From JAYUJH01 sp043765375 (GTDB lineage: Bacteria; Pseudomonadota; Alphaproteobacteria; Rickettsiales; UBA998), in assembly GCA_043765375.1 (NCBI GenBank), contig JAYUJH010000033.1, positions 1 through 64,000 of the forward strand: DNA of 64,000 nucleotides, given 5' to 3'. Made by a program: the position numbers and the translations under genes. Each line of letters begins with the position of its first letter. The first letter of the stretch is position 1. The notes below the pieces were generated by a model, which made no database searches, was not told where the DNA came from, and saw only the letters and a program-made list of their open reading frames with translations. Positions 7,338-16,403 of this stretch are shown in pieces.

Positions 7338-9632
7338 TTAAAACAATTTATCCAATAAAGTTTTTTTCTCGATAACGGTTGGCACTTCTCCACTATTAAT
7401 TGGTTTATTGCTATCTTTATTTTGCTTTAGCCTTGTTCGTTCTTTATCTGCATCAACAATTGGTTCACTGGTTTTGATTGGAGTTCGTAGTTGCTCCAAA
7501 AAATCATCTTCTTTGGCGGTTGTTGCATCATTTTCTGTGCGTAAAATCTGCCTAATATCATCGCCACGCTCAACTACATTCATTTTTTGCAATAAGCTAG
7601 ATTCTGCATTTGAGGGGATTTCACTGCTATTAACATTTTCAATCGCTGCGTCTGCAACATTTGGCGTTTTGGATTGATAATGTGATAAATAATCGTCATT
7701 TGGTGCATTATCATTACCAAAAATTGCATCACGAGCTGTGCTATTGCCACTTTTGGCAACCTCTGCTCTTTCTGCCGCTTCATCTGGTGGGTATAAGAAA
7801 AACTCCTTTGGCACAGTCAAAGGCGCACGCGAAACTACTTTGAACTCGTCGGGAGGAGTGCGAACTAGACCTAGATTTTCTCGCACCGTTGTGTCACCAC
7901 AAGCAGAAACCATTGCCGTGGCGAATAATATGACAAAAATATTTTGCAAGCTAGTTTTGATGATTTTTTTATGTTGAAATAATTTCATATACCCAAATAT
8001 ATTGCCAATCAACAAAAATAACAACAAAAAAATCATGCTCAAAATTATGCCATAATTTGCAGCGATTGGCTTTTTTTCTGATGGCTGAGGCAGGGGAGAA
8101 TCAAGCACATTTTTTACGTTAATTTCAAGCGATTTCAACATGCGACCATAAGGATCAATCACCGCACTTATGCCAGAACCAGCAGCACGAATTATCGGCA
8201 AGCCCTGCTCAACTGCCCGCATTCTCGCCATTTGCAGATGTTGCCTTGGCCCTGTGCTATTGCCAAACCAAGCATCATTAGTTAAGTTTAGCAACCATTT
8301 TGCTCCTTCATTTTGGCTAAGATGCGGAAAAATTGCTTCATAGCAAATAATGGTATGAAACGCTGGTGCGCCCTTGGTTTGTTGCAAGTTCTGCCCGCTT
8401 CCACTTGCAAAATCAACCGTCCCCGAGGTCAGTTTTTCAAATGGAATTAAAGAGCGCAGTGGCATATATTCACCAAATGGTACCAAATGATGCTTATCAT
8501 ATATTGCATCAATTTCACCCGTTGATGTGATTGATTGCATGGAATTATAGAGTTTAATATTTTCATTATCGCTATATTTTTCAACATTATGCTTCTCAGC
8601 AATTATTTTCTCAACCCTAACTACACCCGTGATTAACGAGCCATTGATTGGTGCTGCCTCGCTTAACATTTTGGCGACATAATCCCCCTCCTCAAATGGG
8701 GTAGTCATTGAGCTTTCACTCCATATAATATGGGTTGGGGCAATCTCCGCAGGGCTTGCGCTCAAAGCTAAATGTTCACGAAATGCTGCAACTTTATGCG
8801 CCGCCTCCCATTTTAATGATTGCGGAATTGCCGCTTGCACCACACGCAACTGCACATTTTCAACGTAATTTGTTGGATTATTTGCTAGGCGAATTGCTCC
8901 AAACCCAAGCATTGCGCATAAACATGTTAAAGCGCACGTGGTTGCTATAAATTGACGCTCCCGCAGCCATAATGGCAAAAGTGCAAGCAATGCGGTGATG
9001 AGAGAGAGAAAAAACACCCCACCAATGCTTGCAGATTGAATGGAAACATCGCTTGCCCCCCAAGCATAACCAAGCAAGTTCCATGGGAAACCAGTAAAAG
9101 CGTAAGATCGTAGCAACTCGCACAACAACCATAATCCCGCAAAACAAAATGAATATGGAACGATTTTGACAGCAGATTTATGACGCAATAATAAAGCCAT
9201 TAAGCCAAAATAGCAGCCGAGCAATGCACTCAAACCAATAGTTGCAAATGGAATATACCAAAAATATGTTGCAGCATCAACCAGCAACGCATTCGCAATC
9301 CAATAAGTGCTTGCGAGGAAATATCCTAAGCCATAGCACCAACCATAAATGAAATGGTGAGTTCGTTTGGATTTCGCACCTTTAGTTTTTTCACCGCCAG
9401 ATTTTGCACTAGCGGTTTTTGCATCTAGCGAGCGCAATTTCATCGCAAAAATTGGTAATGTTAGCCATAATATCCAACTTTGAAAAAATGGCGCAAATGA
9501 TAGTGTTGTTAATGCTCCAACTATTATCATCAGCAAACAATTCTGCCAGTTAAAGCCCTCATGCAACACATGGTTCACTGCAACATATTTCACCTGCGAA
9601 ATATATTTTGCTATATTCTGCACAATGTTCAC
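7338..9632 (-). CDS. lnt: Apolipoprotein N-acyltransferase fused in frame to a BamF/DUF3035-like lipoprotein
   Basis: Residues 1-548 are Lnt, the inner-membrane enzyme that adds the third acyl chain to lipoproteins. Several N-terminal membrane segments are followed by a nitrilase domain with the catalytic triad E306 (IIWSE), K380 (YDKHHLVPFGEY) and C430 (HTIICYEA), and a final membrane helix near 528-547. With no stop the frame continues at M549 (codon 7988-7986) into a 216-residue module. This has a type II signal peptide (lipobox VSAC, Cys578) and the DUF3035/BamF pattern GLVRTPPDEFKVVSRAPLTVP. No Shine-Dalgarno precedes M549. Either one fused polypeptide or internal initiation is possible. 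The start overlaps the hisD stop by 4 bp. Confidence 0.85.
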   Translation of the reverse strand: MNIVQNIAKYISQVKYVAVNHVLHEGFNWQNCLLMIIVGALTTLSFAPFFQSWILWLTLPIFAMKLRSLDAKTASAKSGGEKTKGAKSKRTHHFIYGWCYGLGYFLASTYWIANALLVDAATYFWYIPFATIGLSALLGCYFGLMALLLRHKSAVKIVPYSFCFAGLWLLCELLRSYAFTGFPWNLLGYAWGASDVSIQSASIGGVFFLSLITALLALLPLWLRERQFIATTCALTCLCAMLGFGAIRLANNPTNYVENVQLRVVQAAIPQSLKWEAAHKVAAFREHLALSASPAEIAPTHIIWSESSMTTPFEEGDYVAKMLSEAAPINGSLITGVVRVEKIIAEKHNVEKYSDNENIKLYNSMQSITSTGEIDAIYDKHHLVPFGEYMPLRSLIPFEKLTSGTVDFASGSGQNLQQTKGAPAFHTIICYEAIFPHLSQNEGAKWLLNLTNDAWFGNSTGPRQHLQMARMRAVEQGLPIIRAAGSGISAVIDPYGRMLKSLEINVKNVLDSPLPQPSEKKPIAANYGIILSMIFLLLFLLIGNIFGYMKLFQHKKIIKTSLQNIFVILFATAMVSACGDTTVRENLGLVRTPPDEFKVVSRAPLTVPKEFFLYPPDEAAERAEVAKSGNSTARDAIFGNDNAPNDDYLSHYQSKTPNVADAAIENVNSSEIPSNAESSLLQKMNVVERGDDIRQILRTENDATTAKEDDFLEQLRTPIKTSEPIVDADKERTRLKQNKDSNKPINSGEVPTVIEKKTLLDKLF

Positions 9633-11005
9633 GCTAATCTAACACGGAGTGACAAAGCGTGAGCAGAAAGTCCTTCAGCATCAGCAATTATGGCCGCGTG
9701 ATGAGCGAGATTTGCGTAGCCCGTTGCACTACATTCAATATGCGATATTTTTTTCATGAAGTTATAAACTGATAAACCTGAAGCAAAAGCTGCTGTTTGC
9801 GTGGTTGGCAGAACGTGAGATGACCCACCTACATAATCTCCAATCGCTTCAGGGGTATATGCACCGCTAAAAATTGCTCCCGCATGGCGCAAATATGGCA
9901 TTAATGCTTGCGGATTTTCAACGCATAACTCCAAATGTTCAGGCGCAATAATATTGCTTGCAACACATGCTTGCTCAATGTTTTCAACTAATATTATTGC
10001 TCCATAATTGGCGATTGATTTTGCGATAATGTCACGCCGTGAGAGATGTTGCAAGTGAGACTCTATGGCATTTTGCACTTGAGTTGCATATTCAGAGTTG
10101 GTGGTGATGAGAATAATTTGCGCCAATTCATCATGTTCGGCTTGCGAAAGCAAATCAGCAGCAACCCATGATGCAGGCACGCTTCCATCAGCAATAATAG
10201 CGATTTCAGAAGGGCCCGCCACCATATCCACCCCTACCATTCCATAAACTTGACGCTTGGCTTCAGCGACATAAGCATTGCCGGGGCCTGCAATCACGTT
10301 GACGGGTGCAATTGTAGCAGTTCCATAAGCCATGGCAGCAATTGCTCCTGCGCCACCAACACGATATATTTCAGTAATTCCTGCAATTTGCGCCGCCGCC
10401 ATGATTGCGGGGTGAACATATCCATGTGAGCTGTTGATGTTAGCATTATTAGGCGTTGGCACGCTAACATTATTTGGTGTGGGCACGCACATGGCAACCC
10501 TCGCAACTCCAGCAACTTTGGCGGGAATAGCATTCATTAGCACCGAACTAGGATAAGCCGCTTTACCACCGGGGACGTATATTCCAGCGGAGTCAACAGC
10601 GTTCCAACTCATACCAAGTTTATTGCCATATTCATCAAAGAAAGAGAAATCTTTGGGTAATTGGCGGAGGTGAAAATCAGTGATGCGCTTGGCTGCAAAC
10701 TCCAAGGCACTCCGCACATCAGGGGGGCATTTATTGGCTATATCGTCAATTTCCGCAGGTGAAAAAGCAATTTGCTCGCTGGTGATTTCCAGCCCATCAA
10801 ATTGTTTGGCAAAGCGAGTTAATGCAATATCACCATTTTGCTGCACATCACTGATAATGTTGCGCACAGTCGCGGCAATTTCTGCACTATTTTTATTTTT
10901 CCTAGTATGGAGCAGATTTTTTAATGCGGAAAATGAACTATCAGATGATAATGAACTATCAGAAGATATATTGTTAGAGTTTCGTTCATCTATAATACGT
11001 ATCAT
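9629..11005 (-). CDS. hisD: Histidinol dehydrogenase
   Basis: Zinc enzyme for the last two oxidations of histidine biosynthesis, L-histidinol to L-histidine. It is 458 residues, with GPGNAYVAEAKRQVYG and a GPSEIAIIAD stretch, and a PEHLEL motif containing the catalytic Glu-His pair. Two low-complexity insertions stand out: SSDSS repeats near residues 14-25 and a duplicated VPTPNN unit near 175-188 in a loop that is normally short. It shares a 4-bp overlap with lnt, an unusual operon partner. hisE lies 10 kb away, so the pathway is dispersed. ATG start at 11005. Confidence 0.92.
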   Translation of the reverse strand: MIRIIDERNSNNISSDSSLSSDSSFSALKNLLHTRKNKNSAEIAATVRNIISDVQQNGDIALTRFAKQFDGLEITSEQIAFSPAEIDDIANKCPPDVRSALEFAAKRITDFHLRQLPKDFSFFDEYGNKLGMSWNAVDSAGIYVPGGKAAYPSSVLMNAIPAKVAGVARVAMCVPTPNNVSVPTPNNANINSSHGYVHPAIMAAAQIAGITEIYRVGGAGAIAAMAYGTATIAPVNVIAGPGNAYVAEAKRQVYGMVGVDMVAGPSEIAIIADGSVPASWVAADLLSQAEHDELAQIILITTNSEYATQVQNAIESHLQHLSRRDIIAKSIANYGAIILVENIEQACVASNIIAPEHLELCVENPQALMPYLRHAGAIFSGAYTPEAIGDYVGGSSHVLPTTQTAAFASGLSVYNFMKKISHIECSATGYANLAHHAAIIADAEGLSAHALSLRVRLA

Positions 11006-11060
11006 TCATAATTAATATATTAGGTTGTAAAAATAATCAATAAAATATATCATCAAAATT

Positions 11061-12461
11061 ATGGATAATAAACCAATAATATCGTTTGGAACTTTGCTCA
11101 AAACGGTAACAGTCGTCACGCTTGCACCGTTGCTGGTGATGGCGGGCATGGTTGTTATGGGCGAGATGAATATTAGTGCGTTTTTGCTTGGTTATTCAAT
11201 GATTGTGGTTGCATCGGGATTTTTGATTTATCCATTCTTGAAAAATATGGGCGAGCTTACTATCTACGTTAAAACTTTGGCGCAGGATAAGCAAGTCAAC
11301 CCACCGAAATTATTGATTATTAGCATGATGTTTGAGTTATCCGAGGCTTTGAGCAATTTGCGTTCATTGTGGGAGCGCAAAAAGCAAGATATGCAAACAG
11401 TGATAACTGAACGGGAGATTTTGGTTGATACTCTGCCAGATATTTTAATTATGATTAATAATGCGGGCGAAATTGTTAGAACCAACCGCGCAGCAAGAGC
11501 AATTTTTGGGCAAAATCTCGGCAAAAAACAGTTAAAATCAGTGATTGCTAGTGATTATTTGCTTGATGCAGTGAGTGGCGTGTTGGAAGATTTGCGCTGT
11601 CGTGAGGTGGAGTTTCGCCTTAATGAGCCAGTATTGCGGGATTTTTTGGCAATTATAGAGAGTTTTCCAATTTCTTCCAAGGGGGGGATTAGCGTGGTGA
11701 TAACCATCAATGATATCACCGAGTTAAAAAGTGTTGAACAAATGCGAGCAGATTTTGTCGCCAATGCTAGCCATGAAATCCGCACTCCTTTGGCGAGCAT
11801 TTCTGGAATGATTGAAACCATCAGGGGGCCTGCGCGTGATGACCCTGCTGCGATTGATATGTTTTTGGGGATAATGTCGGAGCAAGCAGAAAGAATGCGG
11901 CAGTTGATTAACGATTTGCTTTCACTTTCCAAAATTGAGATGAACGTCCATGCTGTGCCAACGGAAGCGGTAGATTTAGCAGCGATAATACGCAATGAAA
12001 GCCGTTATTTTGACTTCCCCTCCAAAGAAAAGAGAATGCCAATCTTGCTTGATGTCCATGATAATTTACCACAAGTTAAAGGGGATCGCAACGAGCTGAC
12101 GCAAGTTGTCCATAATTTAATTGGTAATGCAATTAAATATGGCAATGCGGATACTGAAGTTATTGTGACTGTGAGGGTGACGAATGAGCTACCCGCTGAC
12201 CCGAATATGCGTAATTTGAGCAAAGTCGTGATATTTTCTGTGCGTGACCATGGCGAGGGTATTGCGAAAGAGCATTTATCACGTTTAACTGAGCGTTTTT
12301 ATCGTGTGGATTCCGCCCGCACAAGGCAAGTTGGTGGAACAGGTTTGGGGCTGGCGATTGTGAAAGGAATTGTCACCCGCCACCGAGCCGCTATCACGAT
12401 TAATTCCACCATCGGGCAAGGTTCAATTTTTAGTGTGTTTCTGCCAATTTACGAGGATTAG
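11061..12461 (+). CDS. phoR: PhoR-type sensor histidine kinase
   Basis: Membrane two-component kinase, probably for phosphate starvation. Two N-terminal membrane helices (about 15-33 and 39-60) are followed by a PAS-like domain (about 117-222). The HisKA domain carries the phosphoacceptor H238 in NASHEIRTPL, and the catalytic ATPase domain has N352/N356, DHGEGIAKEH and GGTGLGLAIV. It is 466 residues. No response regulator is adjacent, so the PhoB assignment is by family resemblance only. Head-to-head with hisD across 55 bp. Confidence 0.85.
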   Translation: MDNKPIISFGTLLKTVTVVTLAPLLVMAGMVVMGEMNISAFLLGYSMIVVASGFLIYPFLKNMGELTIYVKTLAQDKQVNPPKLLIISMMFELSEALSNLRSLWERKKQDMQTVITEREILVDTLPDILIMINNAGEIVRTNRAARAIFGQNLGKKQLKSVIASDYLLDAVSGVLEDLRCREVEFRLNEPVLRDFLAIIESFPISSKGGISVVITINDITELKSVEQMRADFVANASHEIRTPLASISGMIETIRGPARDDPAAIDMFLGIMSEQAERMRQLINDLLSLSKIEMNVHAVPTEAVDLAAIIRNESRYFDFPSKEKRMPILLDVHDNLPQVKGDRNELTQVVHNLIGNAIKYGNADTEVIVTVRVTNELPADPNMRNLSKVVIFSVRDHGEGIAKEHLSRLTERFYRVDSARTRQVGGTGLGLAIVKGIVTRHRAAITINSTIGQGSIFSVFLPIYED

Positions 12462-12612
12462 GGATTGGGGTATATGGTATAGCTAATTGTAAATCTTACA
12501 AAATATTTTTAACTAAAAATTAAGAATTAAGTTGATTTTTTTTTGCATTTGTTAAACTCGGAGTTGCATCTATTTGTTTATAGAGTTTTTCTAAATCATA
12601 GGAGCTTGTATA

Positions 12613-12840
12613 ATGGCTAAAAAAACCGAGTCTAGGCTGCAAAACTGCAGCGATTGTGGAGGCAGCGGGAATGATTCAGTTGAATGCAGCAGTTGTGGCG
12701 GAACTGGCAATGCTGGTTCCTTTATGCCAGACTCAAATCAGTACGCCCCTTGCAACTCTTGCGATGGCAGCGGGTTGTTGGATACTGCGTGTGGTTCATG
12801 TGGTGGAAGCGGACAGGAATGGGTGGAGGTGGATGTTTAA
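12613..12840 (+). CDS. J-less DnaJ-type zinc-finger protein
   Basis: A 75-residue protein made almost entirely of four CxxCxGxG repeats: CSDCGGSG, CSSCGGTG, CNSCDGSG and CGSCGGSG. This is the same number and type as the two-zinc cysteine-rich domain of DnaJ, without the J domain or substrate-binding domain. Known relatives of this shape act as small chaperone or thiol-handling factors; the partner here is unknown. AGGAG precedes the ATG by 8 bp and a strong terminator follows, so it is a single-gene transcription unit. Glycine and cysteine content is far above its neighbours. Confidence 0.8.
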   Translation: MAKKTESRLQNCSDCGGSGNDSVECSSCGGTGNAGSFMPDSNQYAPCNSCDGSGLLDTACGSCGGSGQEWVEVDV

Positions 12841-12875
12841 AATTAATTTCACCGCCAGTTCTAATTGATAATTCC

Positions 12876-12908
12876 AAGCTAACCAATAAAAAGGTTAGCT
12901 TTTTTTTC
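12876..12908 (+). terminator. Rho-independent terminator of the zinc-finger gene
   Basis: AAGCTAACC (12876-12884) pairs perfectly with GGTTAGCTT (12893-12901) around an A-rich 8-nt loop, followed by a run of Ts to 12908. Confidence 0.9.
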
Positions 12909-12967
12909 ATAATATTACGCAATATAATTCACTTGTCTTTTTGCGCAAAAACCGTTAAAAAAACTTC

Positions 12968-14069
12968 ATGAAAGCTGAAATTGAACAATTAGTCGCCCAA
13001 ATTAAACTCTCCCAAACCTTGCTAAGGAGGTATCTTTGACTGGGATAAATCCATTGCCAAACTTGCCGAATTAGATGAACAAGCGGAAGATCCCGCTTTG
13101 TGGCAAAATCAAGAACTCGCTCAATCATTGCTGAAAGAGCGCACAATATTGCAAGCAAGCATTGATAATATTCTTAACATGGAATCCGCATTTGATGATG
13201 CGTTTGAACTCGCCAAAATGGGTGATGAAGAAAATGATGCAGAAATTATCGCAGAAGCAGAACATGAATTAAAACGTTTAAGCGAGCAATTCAAAACTTT
13301 GGAAATTGAGAGCCTCCTCTCAGGTGAAGCAGATGCAAATGATTGTTTTTTGGAGATTCATTCAGGCGCAGGCGGCACAGAAAGCCAAGATTGGGCATTA
13401 ATTTTGATGCGTATGTATCTGCGCTGGGCAGAACGGCGCAAGTTTGTTACTGAAATTATTGATGAGATTTCAGGTGAGGAAGCGGGCATTAAATCTGCCA
13501 CCATCAAAATAACGGGGCATAATGCTTATGGCTGGGCTAAAACGGAATCTGGCGTGCATCGCTTGGTGCGTATCTCGCCATTTGATAGTAACTCCCGCCG
13601 TCATACCAGTTTTGCGAGCATTGGGGTTTCGCCAATTGTTGATGATCGCATAAATATTGAGATTTTGGATAAAGATTTACGCATTGATACTTATCGGGCA
13701 TCGGGGGCAGGGGGGCAGCACGTCAACAAAACGGATAGCGCAATTCGGATTACGCATATTCCAACAAATATTGTGGTGCAGTGCCAAAATGATCGCTCAC
13801 AACATAAAAATCGGGCGGAGGCTTTTTCCATGCTGAAATCACGCTTATATGAACGTGAATTGCAGTTGCGGGAGGCGGCAGCGCAAACGGCAAATGCTAA
13901 CAAAGGTGAAAATGGCTGGGGGCATCAGATTCGTTCCTATGTGTTGCACCCATATCAGATTGTTAAGGATTTACGCACCAATGTTGAGGTGGGTAATGCG
14001 CAAGGCGTGCTAGATGGTGATTTACAAGTGTTTATGTCAGCAGCACTGGCTGCGAAAATCGCTAGTTAG
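12968..14069 (+). CDS. prfB: Peptide chain release factor 2 with programmed +1 frameshift
   Basis: RF2 terminates at UGA and UAA. The ATG at 12968 reads 23 codons to an in-frame TGA at 13037-13039, then continues in the +1 frame from 13038 to the stop at 14067-14069, giving about 366 residues. The class I release-factor GGQ is in ASGAGGQHVNKT and the RF2-specific SPF in RISPFDSNSRRHTSF. The frameshift site has the standard parts: an internal Shine-Dalgarno-like AGGAGG, then CTT TGA C. Regulation is therefore autogenous: low RF2 promotes shifting. Annotation from 13098 alone would lose the N-terminus. Confidence 0.95.
13025..13040 (+). promoter_or_regulatory. prfB programmed frameshift signal
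   Basis: AGGAGG TAT CTT TGA C: a Shine-Dalgarno-like AGGAGG three bases upstream of the slippery CTT followed by an in-frame UGA in the poor context UGAC. This matches the classical RF2 autoregulatory site. Confidence 0.95.
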
Positions 14070-14128
14070 ATGGTGGTAAGTTGAAAACCATTTATTAATC
14101 TGATGTGATTTTTTTGAGCTAATTCTAT

Positions 14129-14155
14129 ATAGACACCAGCCTGCGCTGGTATGAC
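14129..14155. repeat. Interspersed palindromic element, copy 5
   Basis: ACACCAGC-CTGC-GCTGGTAT followed by GAC. It is in reverse orientation to the copy at 147. Confidence 0.8.
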
Positions 14156-14221
14156 AAATGTAAAATCCAGCGTAACTTTGCCGTCACTATAATGGATTAT
14201 AGTGTGGCGAAAATCCATCGG

Positions 14222-14252
14222 GTTGTCACTCCAGCGTAGGCTGGAGTCCATG
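14222..14252. repeat. Interspersed palindromic element, ACTCCAGC variant
   Basis: GTCACTCCAGC-GTAG-GCTGGAGTCCAT. It matches the variant at 2124-2150 in opposite orientation. Confidence 0.8.
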
Positions 14253-14302
14253 GGTGGGAAGGAAAATTATTATAGTAATTGGTGACGACGTTTATTGCAA
14301 AA

Positions 14303-14330
14303 ATGGATACCAGCCTGCGCTGGTATGACG
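14303..14330. repeat. Interspersed palindromic element, copy 6
   Basis: ATGGATACCAGC-CTGC-GCTGGTATGACG, reverse orientation, perfect 8-bp arms. Confidence 0.85.
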
Positions 14331-14398
14331 GAGTGTTTTGTTGGAGAGGGATATTGACAATAATTATGCTTTATCTCCCCCTCAACCAAAAGCCCCCC

Positions 14399-16321
14399 TC
14401 AACCAAAAGCCCTATCAATCAACATGCTCAAACGGTTAGCAAAACCTGATTGATCCTCGGGTGCTTCTCCTTCAATGATATATGCTTGGTCAAGCAATAA
14501 TTGTGCGCAATCATTAAACTCATCACTTTTAGCAGCATCATTCATTATTTTCGCCATATGACTAAAGAACGGGTGCTTAACATTCACCTCCAAAATCTTA
14601 GCACTACGGCGCGGCAGTTGCTTATGCTCATGCAAAAATCGCTCCATACGCATATCCATAGCTCCTTCATCAACGGCGAGGCAGGCTATAGCACTACCCA
14701 ACTTGCTAGTTGGTTGCACATCTTTGATATTTTCATTATAATATTGCTTCAATTTGGTGATTAATTGTTGCGCAATTTCATCTGCTATTTTTGGTTGATT
14801 ATCCTGCACTTCATCTGCAATCTCTCCTAAATCAATATCACTGCGGGTGACGGATTTGAATGCAAAATCCTTATATTTCTGCACCGCATTGACCCAAAAA
14901 TCATCAACGTGATCAGTGAATAACAGCACCTCAATGTTGCGTTGTTTGAATCCGTCAAGTAGTGGGCTATTTTTCGCTCCACCTAGGGAATCATTAGTGA
15001 GATAATAAATATATTGCTGATTTTCTGCTTTGTTTTCCAAATATTGTTTGAGGCTTATTTCACCTCCTTTGCTGCTAGCAAATCGGCAGACATCAAGCAA
15101 TTTTTCTTGCGGTGAATCAAACTCGCACAAGCCTTCTTTTAGCACTGCCCCGAAATTATCCCAAAACTTAGTGTAATCCTCGGGGGATTTTTCCGCTTTG
15201 CGAGCAAGCTCATTTAACACTTTGCTCACAATGCTTTCCCTAATTTGGCGCATCATAGGGTTATCTTGCAACGTTTCACGGCTGATATTTAATGGTAAAT
15301 CGTCAGAATCAATAATTCCACGCAAAAAGCGCAACCAATTTGGAATTAAATCCATATTTTCTTCGCTGATGAACACTCTTTTCACATAAAGTTTAATGCG
15401 ACATCTTCGTTCAGGGTGAAACAAATCAAGCGGTTTTTTGCTTGGAATAAATAGCAAATTAGTATAGGCGGTTTTGCCTTCAACTTTATTGTGCATTGTA
15501 AGCCAAGGTTCATCAGGTTGATGCGCTACATGATGATAAAAAGTGGAATATTGTTCATCAGTAATTTCGCTTTTTGGCTTCACCCACAACGCCCCGCCTT
15601 CATTAACAATCTCGGTTTCTGCTTCATTTTTGTAATTGAGAGATGTTTGATAAATCGGAAAGCTGATATGATCGGAATATGTTTCAATGATGAAACGCAA
15701 TTTGAACTTATCAAGATATTGCGATGATTTTTCGTTGATGTATAAGGTAATTGAAGTTCCTTGTTTGGGTGCATCATCAGATTGTTCAACCGTGAAATTG
15801 CCATCACCAGCTGATGACCATAACCAGCCTTGAGTTTCACCAGCTTTGCGAGTGCGAACTTCAACTTTATCCGCCACCATGAAGCTGGAATAAAAACCAA
15901 CACCAAATTGCCCAATTAGGCTCATATCATTTTTTTCAAGCGATGCTTTGTCGTTCAAATTGCTCAAAAAATCTTCTGTTCCTGATTTGGCGATTGTGCC
16001 AAGGTTAGCGATTAAATCATCGCAATTCATACCAATTCCTGTGTCCGTCACGGTGATGGTGCGGGCATCTGCGTTGTGTTCTATGGTGATTTTCAATTCG
16101 CCATCAGCCATTAATTGTTGGTTAGTCAGTGAATTATATCGCAATTTATCACAAGCATCGGAGGCGTTAGAGATAAGCTCACGCAGGAAAATATCTTTGT
16201 TGGTATAAAGCGAGTGAATCATCAGCTTCAACACTTTGCTAATTTCTGCTGAAAATTGATGCGATTGCACCGAATTATCGTTGATATTATCTTTCGCTTG
16301 TTGTTTTACCGCTTTTGCCAT
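14399..16321 (-). CDS. htpG: Molecular chaperone HtpG (Hsp90)
   Basis: Cytosolic ATP-dependent dimeric chaperone. It is 640 residues, the usual length. The N-terminal GHKL ATPase motifs are clear: ELISNASDACDKLR, TDTGIGM and GQFGVGFYSSFMVADKV. A middle domain follows with LPLNISRETLQ, and then the C-terminal dimerisation domain. The stop codon region carries an 18-bp tandem duplication. It is monocistronic; the upstream 70 bp toward the ankyrin gene is AT-rich and would hold the promoter. Confidence 0.95.
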   Translation of the reverse strand: MAKAVKQQAKDNINDNSVQSHQFSAEISKVLKLMIHSLYTNKDIFLRELISNASDACDKLRYNSLTNQQLMADGELKITIEHNADARTITVTDTGIGMNCDDLIANLGTIAKSGTEDFLSNLNDKASLEKNDMSLIGQFGVGFYSSFMVADKVEVRTRKAGETQGWLWSSAGDGNFTVEQSDDAPKQGTSITLYINEKSSQYLDKFKLRFIIETYSDHISFPIYQTSLNYKNEAETEIVNEGGALWVKPKSEITDEQYSTFYHHVAHQPDEPWLTMHNKVEGKTAYTNLLFIPSKKPLDLFHPERRCRIKLYVKRVFISEENMDLIPNWLRFLRGIIDSDDLPLNISRETLQDNPMMRQIRESIVSKVLNELARKAEKSPEDYTKFWDNFGAVLKEGLCEFDSPQEKLLDVCRFASSKGGEISLKQYLENKAENQQYIYYLTNDSLGGAKNSPLLDGFKQRNIEVLLFTDHVDDFWVNAVQKYKDFAFKSVTRSDIDLGEIADEVQDNQPKIADEIAQQLITKLKQYYNENIKDVQPTSKLGSAIACLAVDEGAMDMRMERFLHEHKQLPRRSAKILEVNVKHPFFSHMAKIMNDAAKSDEFNDCAQLLLDQAYIIEGEAPEDQSGFANRLSMLIDRAFG

Positions 16322-16403
16322 GATATTAAAGATCCTGCTTGACTAAATATTAATTTACATAACATAAGATATTGTGCTAAATTAAAAACTTCAAGTGGTG
16401 AAT

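Larger units (their letters stand above)
14070..14398. other. Gene-free spacer with three palindromic elements
   Basis: This stretch between convergent prfB and htpG carries palindromic elements at 14129-14155 and 14303-14330 (reverse orientation) and 14222-14252 (ACTCCAGC variant). An 18-bp tandem duplication (CCCCTCAACCAAAAGCCC type, about 14387-14422) spans the htpG stop codon. The apparent minus-strand ORF at 14066-14251 is a repeat translation. Confidence 0.75.

Noticed and set aside
12684..12971. Alternative frames over the DnaJ zinc gene (70 and 95 codons)
   Set aside because: Shadows of the cysteine-rich gene; the real frame has a ribosome site, regular motifs and a terminator.
13037..13039. 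prfB as a pseudogene with an internal stop
   Set aside because: The stop is the standard RF2 frameshift site with AGGAGG and CTT TGA C.
14066..14251. 61-codon minus-strand ORF after prfB
   Set aside because: Built from palindromic elements (IPAQAGV type), a common artefact.
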